Source of the DNA: an uncultured Pseudomonadales bacterium
Lineage (GTDB): Bacteria; Pseudomonadota; Gammaproteobacteria; Pseudomonadales; Porticoccaceae
NCBI GenBank assembly: GCA_905478725.1
Contig: CAJQJT010000322.1
Coordinates: 1-5,917, forward strand
Direction: 5' to 3'
Length of the DNA stretch: 5,917 nt
Numbering within the stretch: position 1 is the stretch's first letter; the number at the start of each line of letters is the position of its first letter. Shown one piece after another: positions 1-5,917 of the stretch. The notes under the pieces are model-generated. The model saw nothing but the letters and a program-made list of their open reading frames with translations. It had not been told where the DNA came from and did no database searches. Both the position numbers and the translations under genes were made by a program.

Positions 1-7
1 GAAGTCA

Positions 8-694
8 GTGGTCGTCTCTTACCGACCGAGGCTGGTGTATCTTGCGATCTTTGCCTGCTGTGGACTAGTGGTATTGGCGCTGTTTCTGGGCAAGCTCTGG
101 GGCGGTCAAGCCTATACCCAGGAGATGTCTGAAAAGCATCGGCTCGCGACACTGACTGACGAGCTGAGTACTTTGGTGGCAGAGCAACAGGACGAATTGA
201 GTCGAATTAGACTCAGCGCCAAGGTAGATATGGCGGCGCTGGAAAACAGTCGCCAGGAGATGATTGTTCTGCAGCGTAGTATTTATAAGCGCGACGAAGA
301 GTTAAAGCTCTACAGAGAATTACTGCGCGACAAGGACCAGACTGATGGCCTCTCTATCGCCGATTTGCGTCTGACCCTGTTGGATGACGGGCGTATAGAT
401 TACCGCTGGGTGGCGCGGCAAAAAACCGTAAAGATGAAAACCCTACAGGTACTTGGGGAGCTGTGGTTGATTGGCCTCTTGGATGGCAAGCAGGTTGAGA
501 TATCCTTTCAAGAGCTGGATACAGAGATTGCTGAGCTGCCACTGCGTTTGGAGTTTAAATATTTTTCAATAAATCGTGGCCTATTGCGGCTGCCGGAGAA
601 TTTTGAGCCTGAACAAATAAGAATAGTGTTGCGTTACCCCTGGATGGAGAATGCACAGGTCGATAAAAGGTTTGATTGGAAATTTGAGGAATAA
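8..694 (+). CDS. DUF6776-like single-pass inner-membrane coiled-coil protein, 5' end possibly outside the window
   Basis: Function is unknown. The 228 residues visible from the GTG show a short basic N-terminus (YRPR), one hydrophobic segment at about residues 9-30, a charged Glu/Lys/Gln-rich stretch at about 38-110 with heptad-like spacing that suggests a coiled coil, and a compact C-terminal beta-rich domain ending in the pattern LRLPENFEPEQIRIVLRYPW and a terminal FDWKF. I recall this tail pattern from DUF6776 proteins. The topology suggests an inner-membrane anchor with the coiled coil and C-terminal domain in the periplasm. The frame stays open to the left edge (AAG TCA before the GTG) and no ribosome site is visible, so the true start may lie a few codons upstream, giving ..KSVVVSYRPR. 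The stop is 3 bases before the bactofilin ATG, so the two are almost certainly co-transcribed. Confident as a gene, moderate on family. Confidence 0.8.
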   Translation: MVVSYRPRLVYLAIFACCGLVVLALFLGKLWGGQAYTQEMSEKHRLATLTDELSTLVAEQQDELSRIRLSAKVDMAALENSRQEMIVLQRSIYKRDEELKLYRELLRDKDQTDGLSIADLRLTLLDDGRIDYRWVARQKTVKMKTLQVLGELWLIGLLDGKQVEISFQELDTEIAELPLRLEFKYFSINRGLLRLPENFEPEQIRIVLRYPWMENAQVDKRFDWKFEE

Positions 695-697
695 AAG

Positions 698-1117
698 ATG
701 TTTGGAGCAGAGAAGAACAATAATAGTAGTCACTCGGGATCAACAACACTGATTGCCCAGGGAACTACACTGACCGGTGATATACACTTTAGTGGTAACT
801 TGGAAGTTGAAGGAACGGTGATCGGGAATATAGTGTCGGCGGATGAAAATGCGAGAATTCGCGTATTGAACAGTGGTTCTGTTGTTGGCGATATTGAAGT
901 TGCCAACATAGTGATTAACGGCAATGCTAAGGGCGATCTCTATGCTAGTCAGATAATTAAACTGGCAGCCAAGGCTGTTGTCCAAGGAAGTGTTAATTAT
1001 AAGTTGATCGAAATTGAGAAAGGCGCTGAAGTTGTCGGCAGTTTTGTTTATCATCAGAAAACTAGCAATGTTACGCAGTTCCCTGCAGACTCGAAAGAGC
1101 TCAGTAATGAGTCGTAA
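698..1117 (+). CDS. Bactofilin (polymer-forming cytoskeletal protein, DUF583)
   Basis: A 139-residue bactofilin. These proteins self-assemble without nucleotide into membrane-associated filaments that act as scaffolds for cell-shape and wall-modifying enzymes. The sequence shows a short polar, disordered N-terminus (residues 1-18), then a right-handed beta-helix core at about 20-115. The core has repeating turns with regular small-residue and hydrophobic spacing, such as TLTGDIHFSGNLEVEGTVIGNI, VVGDIEVANIVINGNAKGD and VVQGSVNYKLIEIEKGAEVVGS. A polar tail rich in Ser and Asn follows. The length is typical for a minimal bactofilin. A ribosome site GAGGA (686-690) lies inside the end of the upstream membrane-protein gene, 7 bases before the ATG, supporting this start and translational coupling. 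The tight pairing suggests the upstream protein is a membrane partner of the filament, which is inference. Confidence 0.92.
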   Translation: MFGAEKNNNSSHSGSTTLIAQGTTLTGDIHFSGNLEVEGTVIGNIVSADENARIRVLNSGSVVGDIEVANIVINGNAKGDLYASQIIKLAAKAVVQGSVNYKLIEIEKGAEVVGSFVYHQKTSNVTQFPADSKELSNES

Positions 1118-1151
1118 AGAAATAACATAAATATGCAGTCAGACAAGGTTC

Positions 1152-1161
1152 TTACCTGACT
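1152..1161 (+). promoter_or_regulatory. Candidate IscR type 1 half-site upstream of erpA
   Basis: TTACCTGACT matches 9 of 10 positions of the left half of the E. coli IscR type 1 consensus as I recall it (ATASYYGACT), and the next five bases CATTT fit 4 of 5 spacer positions (RWWWY). The right half (expected AGTCRRSTAT) is not recognisable, matching only 3 of 10. It lies 54 bases before the erpA ATG. IscR controls erpA in E. coli, so the position is sensible, but a lone half-site can arise by chance. Confidence 0.3.
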
Positions 1162-1176
1162 CATTTGCAAAGCACG

Positions 1177-1190
1177 TAAACGCTAAACGC
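1177..1190 (+). repeat. Tandem direct repeat of a 7-base unit (TAAACGC x2)
   Basis: TAAACGC occurs twice head to tail without a gap, ending 25 bases before the erpA ATG. It is probably within the erpA leader or core promoter. No function is known; it could be a regulator contact site or chance in an A-rich stretch. Confidence 0.45.
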
Positions 1191-1215
1191 ACAAAAACTG
1201 AAGTACGGAGTATTA

Positions 1216-1569
1216 ATGTCAGGTATTGAAACATACATCCCAGCACCGCTAAATATCACTGAACACGCGGTGGCCAAAGTTGATTCTCTTAAGGTGGAAG
1301 AGGGTAATGACGACTTAAAATTGCGCGTCTATGTCACCGGCGGCGGATGTTCAGGCTTTCAGTATGGCTTCTCATTTGAAGATGTTATGGCAGAAGACGA
1401 TACAGCTGTAAGTCGAGATGGCGTGACAGTGCTGATCGATTCATTGAGTTATCAGTACCTGGTTGGTTCGACAGTAGACTACGAAGTGGGCTTGATGGGA
1501 TCACGCTTTTTGATTACTAACCCCAATGCCTCCACTACCTGTGGCTGTGGAGCGTCTTTCTCCCTCTAA
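1216..1569 (+). CDS. erpA: Iron-sulfur cluster insertion protein ErpA
   Basis: An A-type Fe-S carrier that accepts clusters from the assembly scaffold and delivers them to apo-proteins in the cytoplasm; in E. coli it is essential for the isoprenoid enzymes IspG and IspH. The 117-residue protein has the three invariant cluster-binding cysteines: C45 in [11 protein letters not shown], and C109 and C111 in [11 protein letters not shown]. The segment [14 protein letters not shown] is also typical. Length matches the family. ErpA is favoured over IscA or SufA because of the N-terminal extension, the D-rich middle (EDVMAEDDT), the absence of any isc or suf genes, and the anmK/mepM/tyrS neighbourhood. 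A ribosome site GGAG (1207-1210) sits 5 bases before the ATG. The 98-base gap from the bactofilin gene suggests erpA can have its own promoter, possibly under IscR. Confidence 0.96.
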   Translation: MSGIETYIPAPLNITEHAVAKVDSLKVEEGNDDLKLRVYVTGGGCSGFQYGFSFEDVMAEDDTAVSRDGVTVLIDSLSYQYLVGSTVDYEVGLMGSRFLITNPNASTTCGCGASFSL

Positions 1570-1577
1570 GCTCGCTA

Positions 1578-1614
1578 GCCCAGGCTTCTCTTGGTCAGGT
1601 AGGGAAGTCTAGGC
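1578..1614 (+). other. Strong imperfect RNA hairpin between erpA and the DsrE-like gene
   Basis: Bases 1578-1591 can pair with 1601-1614: 14 positions with one C-A mismatch (1581/1611) and two G-U wobbles, closing a 9-base loop UGGUCAGGU. It starts 8 bases after the erpA stop and ends directly at the ribosome site AGGAA (1615-1619) of the next gene. There is no proper U-run (only AAUUAUUGUU follows), so it is not a textbook intrinsic terminator. It could be a leaky terminator, a 3'-end stabiliser for erpA mRNA or a translation-control element. The pairing is seen in the sequence; the role is inference. Confidence 0.55.
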
Positions 1615-1627
1615 AGGAATTATTGTT

Positions 1628-2152
1628 ATGCGTTGTTGTTTGATGTTGCTCATGTTCTTGCCAAGCCTTTTGCTTGCTCAGCCGATTCTGGAATTAGGCA
1701 CTGGCGTTAATCAGGCCTCTAGTCAAAGCTCTCACCCAGAATCTAATTCAAACTCAGCTGTTCTCGCTGTGGATTCAACGCCAGGGTATGTGGCGCGAAT
1801 TGATCTCAATAAGCCGGGCCAGATTACTGAAGCACTTCGTCGCGCCGAAGAGCACTTCCAGTCAAAAGACTACTTCGATTCGTTAAATAGTCCTGCGGGT
1901 CCTATTGCCTTTGTGATTTTTGGTCCCGACGTGGCGATGTTTTTCAAACAAAACTACGGCATGTACAAATCAACGGTTGATCTGGCTGCGCGACTTTCTT
2001 CCCTTGGTGTTATTGATATTAGAGTCTGTCAGGTTAGTTCAAAGGCCATTGGTCTCGATAGAGACGATCTGCTGCCGTTTGTTTCGCCGGTGGATTTTGG
2101 TCCGGCTGAGTTAAGGCGCCTACTTGAAGAGGAGGATTACAGCTTCTTTTGA
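1628..2152 (+). CDS. Secreted DsrE/DsrF-like protein with a single mature cysteine
   Basis: A 174-residue protein. Residues 1-17 form a signal peptide (MRCCLMLLMFLPSLLLA, likely cut before QP), so the product is probably periplasmic. A Ser/Asn-rich linker (about 25-50) follows. Residues 60-174 resemble the DsrE-like fold: strand AFVIFGPDVAMFF, helix YKSTVDLAARLSSLGV, strand IDIRVCQVSS, then LLPFVSPVDFGPAELRRLLEE. C134 sits after the third-strand region, where DsrE and TusD carry their sulfur-handling cysteine, and is the only cysteine outside the signal peptide. DsrE-family proteins in the cytoplasm relay persulfide sulfur; the role of exported versions is not established, so I assign no function. 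The ribosome site AGGAA (1615-1619) lies 8 bases before the ATG. Co-transcription with erpA is possible because the gap is 58 bases, but a strong hairpin lies between. It converges on anmK. Confidence 0.82.
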   Translation: MRCCLMLLMFLPSLLLAQPILELGTGVNQASSQSSHPESNSNSAVLAVDSTPGYVARIDLNKPGQITEALRRAEEHFQSKDYFDSLNSPAGPIAFVIFGPDVAMFFKQNYGMYKSTVDLAARLSSLGVIDIRVCQVSSKAIGLDRDDLLPFVSPVDFGPAELRRLLEEEDYSFF

Positions 2153-2185
2153 ATTATGAATATCCGTTCTCAGCTTAATAATCAC

Positions 2186-3298
2186 TTAGGGCAGGTATAG
2201 AGCTCCGAGCACAGCTTCTCTGCTGGCGCCGGTTACACTGGGTAAGTTTCCTGGCAGATTATTGATGCGCTGATGTGCCAGCCAGCCAAAAGCGCAGGCT
2301 TCCACCCAGGTCGGGTCCAGTCCCAGCCGTTGAGTCGAGTGCAGCGGTGTTGAGCCTAGAGCGGTTTGCAACTGCGCCACAAGTTCATCATTAAAAACCC
2401 CTCCGCCACAGATATAGACCTCATCCACAGGCTGGTTTAACTTTTTAATAGCGCCGGTTAATGATTGCGTGGTAAAGCTTACTAGCGTCGCTTGAACATC
2501 CACAGCTGTAAGGTTGAAATCGCTGAGTTGTTGTTCTAGCCAGGCCAGATTAAACATCTCTCGCCCAGTGCTCTTAGGGGCTGCTTGGCTGATAAATGGA
2601 TGGGCCATAAGTTGATTGAGCAGATCCTGACATACCTGCCCCGCTGCCCCCCAAGAACCCCTGTCATCAAAGCTATTTCCGGTGTATTTATCACACCAGG
2701 CGTCGAGCAAGAGATTACCTGGGCCTGTATCAAAGCCGTAACAGCTGCCATCTGTGGGTAGGATAGTGATGTTCGAGATGCCGCCAATATTGGCAATAAC
2801 TCGGTTGAGTTCAGTGCCAGAGAACAGCGTTTTATGGAATGCAGGTACCAGTGGAGCGCCGTGGCCGCCCAATGCCATGTCTTTGCGTCTAAAGTCTGCA
2901 ACCACACTGCAGCCAGTACGTGCGGCAATAATATTGGGATCGCCGACCTGCTGAGTAAATGCGGTTGTGCCAGGTGCAGGGGGGGAGTGACGAACGGTCT
3001 GTCCGTGGCTGCCTATGGCCGCTATCTGTTCAGGCTTAATATTTTCTGTATGCATTAGCGCCAAGGCCGCCTGGGCAAATAGCTCGCCAAGTTGGCTATC
3101 AGTCTCACACAGCAGCTGCACACTATCTATACCCGGCTGGCAAAGGTCGATAATTTGCTGTTTTAGATGGGCTGGAATAGGCTCTGCATGAGTGCCTAAA
3201 AGTTGTAACTTGCCCTCGGAGAAAGCCATTGCTGCAGCATCGATACTGTCGATGCTGGTGCCAGACATTAGTCCAAGATAGATTTGTGAGGTCGACAT
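2186..3298 (-). CDS. anmK: Anhydro-N-acetylmuramic acid kinase AnmK
   Basis: It uses ATP and water to open the 1,6-anhydro ring of anhydroMurNAc and phosphorylate it to MurNAc-6-phosphate, a cytoplasmic step of peptidoglycan recycling. The 370-residue length fits the family. Visible hallmarks are the N-terminal phosphate-binding loop GLMSGTSIDSIDAA (9-22), GSHGQTVRH (96-104), VADFRRKDMALGGHGAPLVPAFH (133-155), NIGGISN (170-176), YGFDTGPGNLLLDAW (187-201) and the C-terminal CGGGVFND motif. D190 in FDTGPGN probably corresponds to the catalytic aspartate known in the P. aeruginosa enzyme, a memory-based assignment. The start lies 9 bases after the mepM stop, with only a weak TAGG ribosome site made of the mepM stop codon region, so translational coupling to mepM is likely. 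No intrinsic terminator is evident in the 33 bases to the convergent gene. Confidence 0.96.
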   Translation of the reverse strand: MSTSQIYLGLMSGTSIDSIDAAAMAFSEGKLQLLGTHAEPIPAHLKQQIIDLCQPGIDSVQLLCETDSQLGELFAQAALALMHTENIKPEQIAAIGSHGQTVRHSPPAPGTTAFTQQVGDPNIIAARTGCSVVADFRRKDMALGGHGAPLVPAFHKTLFSGTELNRVIANIGGISNITILPTDGSCYGFDTGPGNLLLDAWCDKYTGNSFDDRGSWGAAGQVCQDLLNQLMAHPFISQAAPKSTGREMFNLAWLEQQLSDFNLTAVDVQATLVSFTTQSLTGAIKKLNQPVDEVYICGGGVFNDELVAQLQTALGSTPLHSTQRLGLDPTWVEACAFGWLAHQRINNLPGNLPSVTGASREAVLGALYLP

Positions 3299-3307
3299 CA
3301 GTGGGGC

Positions 3308-4669
3308 CTAGTTGGCACTGGATATACCTATTTGTCCGCTAGGTAATGGTTCCACCTGAACGAACTCAGAGGAACTTCCAGCTTGTGCAAGCTGGGTCAA
3401 CACTGGCGTGGTGGCCAACTTAAATGCCGCTAATTCAGTCGCTGAAATTGGGTTGGCTTGGGGCAGCTTCACTGTGCGTGGGTTGCGGTGCACGCCATTG
3501 ACTAAGAATTCGTAATGCAAGTGCGGTCCAGTTGCGTAACCTGTAGAGCCAACTGTGCCTATTGTTTGGCGCTGCTTAACGGTCTGTCCTTTTCGGACTT
3601 TTTTCTTGTTAAGGTGGAGATATTTCGTGACGTAGGTCTGTCCGTGCTGGACAAAGACATAGTTGCCGTTGGCTTTGCTGTAACCGGTTGCTATGACCTT
3701 GCCATCGCCAGCTGAAAATACTGGAGTGCCTCGAGGGGCCGCATAGTCAACCCCGCGGTGTGCTTTGATCATTTTGTGGATTGGGTGTTTACGTCGGAGA
3801 TTGAATCCAGAGCTAATGCGGAATATATCCAAAGGGGCACGCAGGAAGGCTTTGCGCATACTTAAGCCTTCCGGCGTGTAATAGCTAGAATGCCCTTGGC
3901 TATCTGTATATCGCACGGCGTTGTAGGATTTGCCGCGGTTGGTAAATGACGCGGCGACAATATCACCGACGCCAAACTTTTCGCCGTCTAGATACTTCTC
4001 TTGGAAAAGAATCGCAAATGAGTCGCCTTGGCGAATATCGAAGACAAAGTCGATGTCCCAGGCAAAGATATTGGCTAACTCCATGATCAGCTTGTCCGGC
4101 AGATTGGCCTGCTGGGCTGACAGGTAGAGTGAGTCATTAATGATACCTTCGCGGTAACTGAGTAATGTGTCCGGTTCAAGCTCTCTGAGTTCAGAACTAT
4201 AGCTGTTACCCTCGAGGCTGTAGACCCGACTGACTAGCTTTGACTGTATATAGTGTAATTCTTCAAGCACACCGGTCTTGTTCAGACCGAAGCGGAAGAA
4301 TTCACCCGGATATAGGTTACGCAGTAGCTTGCCGTCTATGGAGGAGCTGACCTTATAGACATCTGCAGCACTTAGCCCTGCGCGACTGAACAGCAGCGAG
4401 AGGCTGTCCCCAGTGCCAACTGATTGCTCGACCCACCTTAATGTCGGCGTGGGGATGGCTTCTGGAGTGATGTTTGCAGTAACTGGCTCAGTTGGTAGAA
4501 CGAGCTGTTCCGAAATGCGTCTGTTGGCCTCTGCATCGGTGACAGGGTAGATAATCAGTATAAGTAGGCAGCAGCTGACCACTGACGCCGCAATAAGGTG
4601 GCGTCGCGGGAAAACATTGAGGATAAGATGCAAAAAACCTGTAGCCTTTTGCATTAGTGTTGCGATCAT
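3308..4669 (-). CDS. mepM: Murein DD-endopeptidase MepM-like, M23 family zinc metallopeptidase
   Basis: A wall hydrolase that cleaves D-Ala-mDAP cross-links so new glycan strands can be inserted. The 453 residues (E. coli MepM is about 440) show an N-terminal membrane anchor at about 25-42 (LIAASVVSCCLLILIIYPV), then an OapA/LysM-like region at about 77-155 (SVGTGDSLSLLFSRAGLS), a linker domain at about 165-275, and the M23 catalytic domain at about 280-400. Expected catalytic and metal residues are all present: H304 and D308 (HRGVD), H352 (YLHLN), and H383 and H385 (GPHLHYEF). It is therefore predicted to be active, not a degenerate EnvC/NlpD-type activator. It is the first gene of a two-gene unit with anmK, pairing wall opening with recycling of wall fragments. 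The ATG at 4669 has no clear ribosome site; an ATG five codons later (M6) is no better. Confidence 0.94.
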   Translation of the reverse strand: MIATLMQKATGFLHLILNVFPRRHLIAASVVSCCLLILIIYPVTDAEANRRISEQLVLPTEPVTANITPEAIPTPTLRWVEQSVGTGDSLSLLFSRAGLSAADVYKVSSSIDGKLLRNLYPGEFFRFGLNKTGVLEELHYIQSKLVSRVYSLEGNSYSSELRELEPDTLLSYREGIINDSLYLSAQQANLPDKLIMELANIFAWDIDFVFDIRQGDSFAILFQEKYLDGEKFGVGDIVAASFTNRGKSYNAVRYTDSQGHSSYYTPEGLSMRKAFLRAPLDIFRISSGFNLRRKHPIHKMIKAHRGVDYAAPRGTPVFSAGDGKVIATGYSKANGNYVFVQHGQTYVTKYLHLNKKKVRKGQTVKQRQTIGTVGSTGYATGPHLHYEFLVNGVHRNPRTVKLPQANPISATELAAFKLATTPVLTQLAQAGSSSEFVQVEPLPSGQIGISSAN

Positions 4670-4680
4670 AGTCAGCCAAG

Positions 4681-4686
4681 ATTGTA
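4681..4686 (-). promoter_or_regulatory. Candidate -10 element for mepM, very close to the start codon
   Basis: On the minus strand the sequence is TACAAT, five of six matches to TATAAT, lying 11 bases before the mepM ATG. A transcript from it would begin only about 5 bases before the ATG. No good -35 is found 17 bases upstream (TAGGCT, 3 of 6). It could be a chance match. Confidence 0.3.
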
Positions 4687-4705
4687 CGATTCGCGCAAGT
4701 TTAGC

Positions 4706-4721
4706 CTAATCAATTGATAAG
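4706..4721. promoter_or_regulatory. 16-base near-perfect palindrome between mepM and tyrS
   Basis: CTAATCAATTGATAAG has an exact 10-base palindromic core (ATCAATTGAT, 4709-4718) and two further symmetric pairs outside one mismatched pair. Seven of eight symmetric positions pair. It lies about 37 bases before the mepM ATG, a plausible place for a dimeric regulator to bind, but no regulator is identified and AT-rich palindromes arise easily. Confidence 0.3.
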
Positions 4722-4864
4722 TTACAGCGAGCTACTTCCGCTTTTTTACCCCTTAAAACAGTCGTAAGGTAGGCAGTTACTCCGAATCAGGCTAGAAAAT
4801 CTTGTATTTGGCCTATCAATCTGTAGAGTTGGCCCCCAAATTAGATACAGTGAATCGCCTTGCA

Positions 4865-5917
4865 ATGAAACAGAGTGGCAGTCAGATAATTAATCAATTA
4901 CGCCAGCGTGGCCTAGTCGCGCAGGTCTCCGCTGAACATGAATTAGAAGAGCATTTAGATCAGCCGCGAGCGCTGTATTGTGGCTTTGATCCGACGGCAG
5001 ACAGCCTGCACCTTGGCCACTTGGTACCGCTTTTAGTTCTCAAGCGTTTTCAGGAGGCTGGGCATACTCCTATTGCGTTGGTTGGGGGTGCCACCGGCAT
5101 GATCGGCGACCCAAGCTTTAAAGCGGCTGAGCGTAAACTCAACACACCGGACATTATTTCGAGCTGGGCTGATAAGATCAAAGGCCAGGTCAGTCAGTTT
5201 ATTGATTTTGATTGCGGGGATAACTCGGCCGTAGTGGCTAATAACCTCGACTGGACTGAAAAAATGTCTGCCCTGGAATTTCTCCGAGATGTAGGCAAGC
5301 ACTTCTCCGTCAATAATATGATCAATAAAGAATCGGTAAAGCTGCGGTTAGACCGTGAGGGCTCGGGGATTTCCTTTACTGAGTTTTCCTATGCTTTGCT
5401 CCAGGGTATGGACTTTGCCGAATTGAACCGTCGGCATAACTGCACTCTTCAGATAGGGGGCAGTGACCAGTGGGGCAATATAGTGGGCGGAATCGATTTG
5501 GCGCGCCGCCAGAACCAGTCGCAATGCTTTGCTCTCACCGTCCCGCTTATCACCAAAGCCGATGGCACCAAGTTTGGTAAGACAGAGGCGGGCGCGGTGT
5601 GGCTCGATCCTGCCAAGACATCGCCTTTAGCCTTTTATCAGTTTTGGCTCAATGTGGCCGATGCTGACGTGTATAAATTCCTGCGTTATTTTACCTTCTT
5701 ATCCCTTGAGGAAATTGCTGCGGTTGAGGGAGCTGATATAGAGGCCGATGGTAAGCCTCAGGGTCAAGCTGTCTTGGCCCGTGAAGCAACTCGCCTTGTT
5801 CATGGTGAGGAGGGGTTAGCGGCAGCACTGCGTATTACCGAAGCCCTTTTTACTGGAGATCCCAATCAATTGCCAGAGTCTGATTTTGAGCAGCTATGTC
5901 TTGATGGCATGCCTTCA
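4865..5917 (+). CDS. tyrS: Tyrosyl-tRNA synthetase TyrS, 3' end cut by the window
   Basis: A class I aminoacyl-tRNA synthetase that activates tyrosine with ATP and charges tRNA-Tyr in the cytoplasm. 351 residues are present without a stop to the right edge. The Rossmann catalytic domain carries [15 protein letters not shown], with the HIGH signature as HLGH at 49-52 and Y38 in the tyrosine pocket. The adenylate loop is [11 protein letters not shown], the tyrosine/ATP site is GGSDQWGN, and the KMSKS-type loop appears as KFGKT at 236-240, the E. coli form. The region after it ([18 protein letters not shown], then [11 protein letters not shown] and LVHGEEGL) also follows E. coli TyrS. The missing part, about 70 residues in E. 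coli TyrS (424 aa), would be the S4 RNA-binding domain. The start is uncertain: the ATG has no strong ribosome site, and an in-frame GTG at 4850 is possible. It is transcribed away from mepM. Confidence 0.96.
   Translation, partial: MKQSGSQIINQLRQRGLVAQVSAEHELEEHLDQPRALYCGFDPTADSLHLGHLVPLLVLKRFQEAGHTPIALVGGATGMIGDPSFKAAERKLNTPDIISSWADKIKGQVSQFIDFDCGDNSAVVANNLDWTEKMSALEFLRDVGKHFSVNNMINKESVKLRLDREGSGISFTEFSYALLQGMDFAELNRRHNCTLQIGGSDQWGNIVGGIDLARRQNQSQCFALTVPLITKADGTKFGKTEAGAVWLDPAKTSPLAFYQFWLNVADADVYKFLRYFTFLSLEEIAAVEGADIEADGKPQGQAVLAREATRLVHGEEGLAAALRITEALFTGDPNQLPESDFEQLCLDGMPS

Larger units (their letters stand above)
4670..4864. promoter_or_regulatory. Divergent intergenic region between mepM and tyrS
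   Basis: These 195 bases must hold the promoters of both flanking genes. I found a good -10-like hexamer for mepM and a 16-base near-palindrome (both listed separately). For tyrS the best I can offer is TTGTAT (4802-4807) with TAGAGT (4824-4829) at 16-base spacing, a poor match. A six-T run at 4742-4747 is preceded by only a 4-bp stem (AGCG/CGCT) and has no plus-strand gene to terminate. I see no T-box-like leader before tyrS and no further gene. Confidence 0.6.

Noticed and set aside
740..1054. Minus-strand open frame of 104 codons over the bactofilin gene
   Set aside because: It is antisense to a convincing bactofilin whose beta-helix repeats explain the coding signal.
1138..1160. Hairpin GTCAG...CTGAC / AGGT-tctt-ACCT after the bactofilin gene as a terminator
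   Set aside because: The stems are short and alternative, and no T-run follows; the bases are better explained as part of a possible regulator site.
2153..2185. ATTAT/ATAAT stem between the convergent genes as a shared terminator
   Set aside because: Five A-T pairs around a 20-base loop are too weak to support a terminator.
2536..2928. Second minus-strand frame of 130 codons inside anmK
   Set aside because: It overlaps conserved AnmK motifs in the correct frame and has low-complexity, family-unlike translation.
4726..4747. Short stem (AGCG/CGCT) followed by six T, terminator-like on the plus strand
   Set aside because: The stem is only 4 bp and no plus-strand gene ends upstream of it.
5033..5302. 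Minus-strand open frame of 89 codons
   Set aside because: It lies wholly inside tyrS, which has every catalytic motif in the other frame; the translation resembles no family I know.
1..5917. Mobile element, defence system or CRISPR
   Set aside because: All substantial frames are explained by core genes or one envelope protein; no terminal repeats, spaced direct repeats or recombinase genes were seen.

Overview
The window reads as a conserved chromosomal segment of a gammaproteobacterium, probably a marine lineage. This rests on an E. coli-type tyrosyl-tRNA synthetase, an ErpA with proteobacterial features, a MepM-type endopeptidase, AnmK, and base composition close to 50% GC by eye. From memory, the block erpA / anmK / M23 peptidase / tyrS, with a DUF6776-like gene and a bactofilin on the far side of erpA, resembles the P. 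aeruginosa PA0663-PA0668 neighbourhood. I see no transposase, integrase, tRNA, rRNA, CRISPR array or phage gene.

Layout. On the plus strand, a membrane-anchored coiled-coil protein (DUF6776-like, probably starting just outside the window) is followed 3 bases later by a bactofilin; the two look like one transcript. A 98-base gap then leads to erpA, the iron-sulfur carrier. This gap holds a good one-half match to an IscR type 1 operator and a tandem 7-base repeat. A strong 14-bp imperfect hairpin separates erpA from a gene for a secreted DsrE-like protein with one cysteine left after signal cleavage. That gene runs convergently into anmK. On the minus strand, mepM and anmK form a tight pair separated by 9 bases. 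A 195-base divergent promoter region lies between mepM and tyrS, which runs off the right edge without its C-terminal S4 domain.

How the genes fit together. Three genes concern the cell wall or cell shape. MepM opens peptidoglycan cross-links, AnmK recovers anhydroMurNAc released by wall turnover, and the bactofilin with its membrane neighbour is a plausible envelope scaffold. ErpA serves Fe-S delivery and TyrS serves translation; their neighbours give no clear functional link.

I do not see a clearly new multi-gene system here. The points most worth a second look are the exported DsrE-like protein and the hairpin in front of it, the IscR-like half-site upstream of erpA, the bactofilin/anchor pair close to an M23 peptidase, and an E. 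coli-type KFGKT TyrS at this locus.
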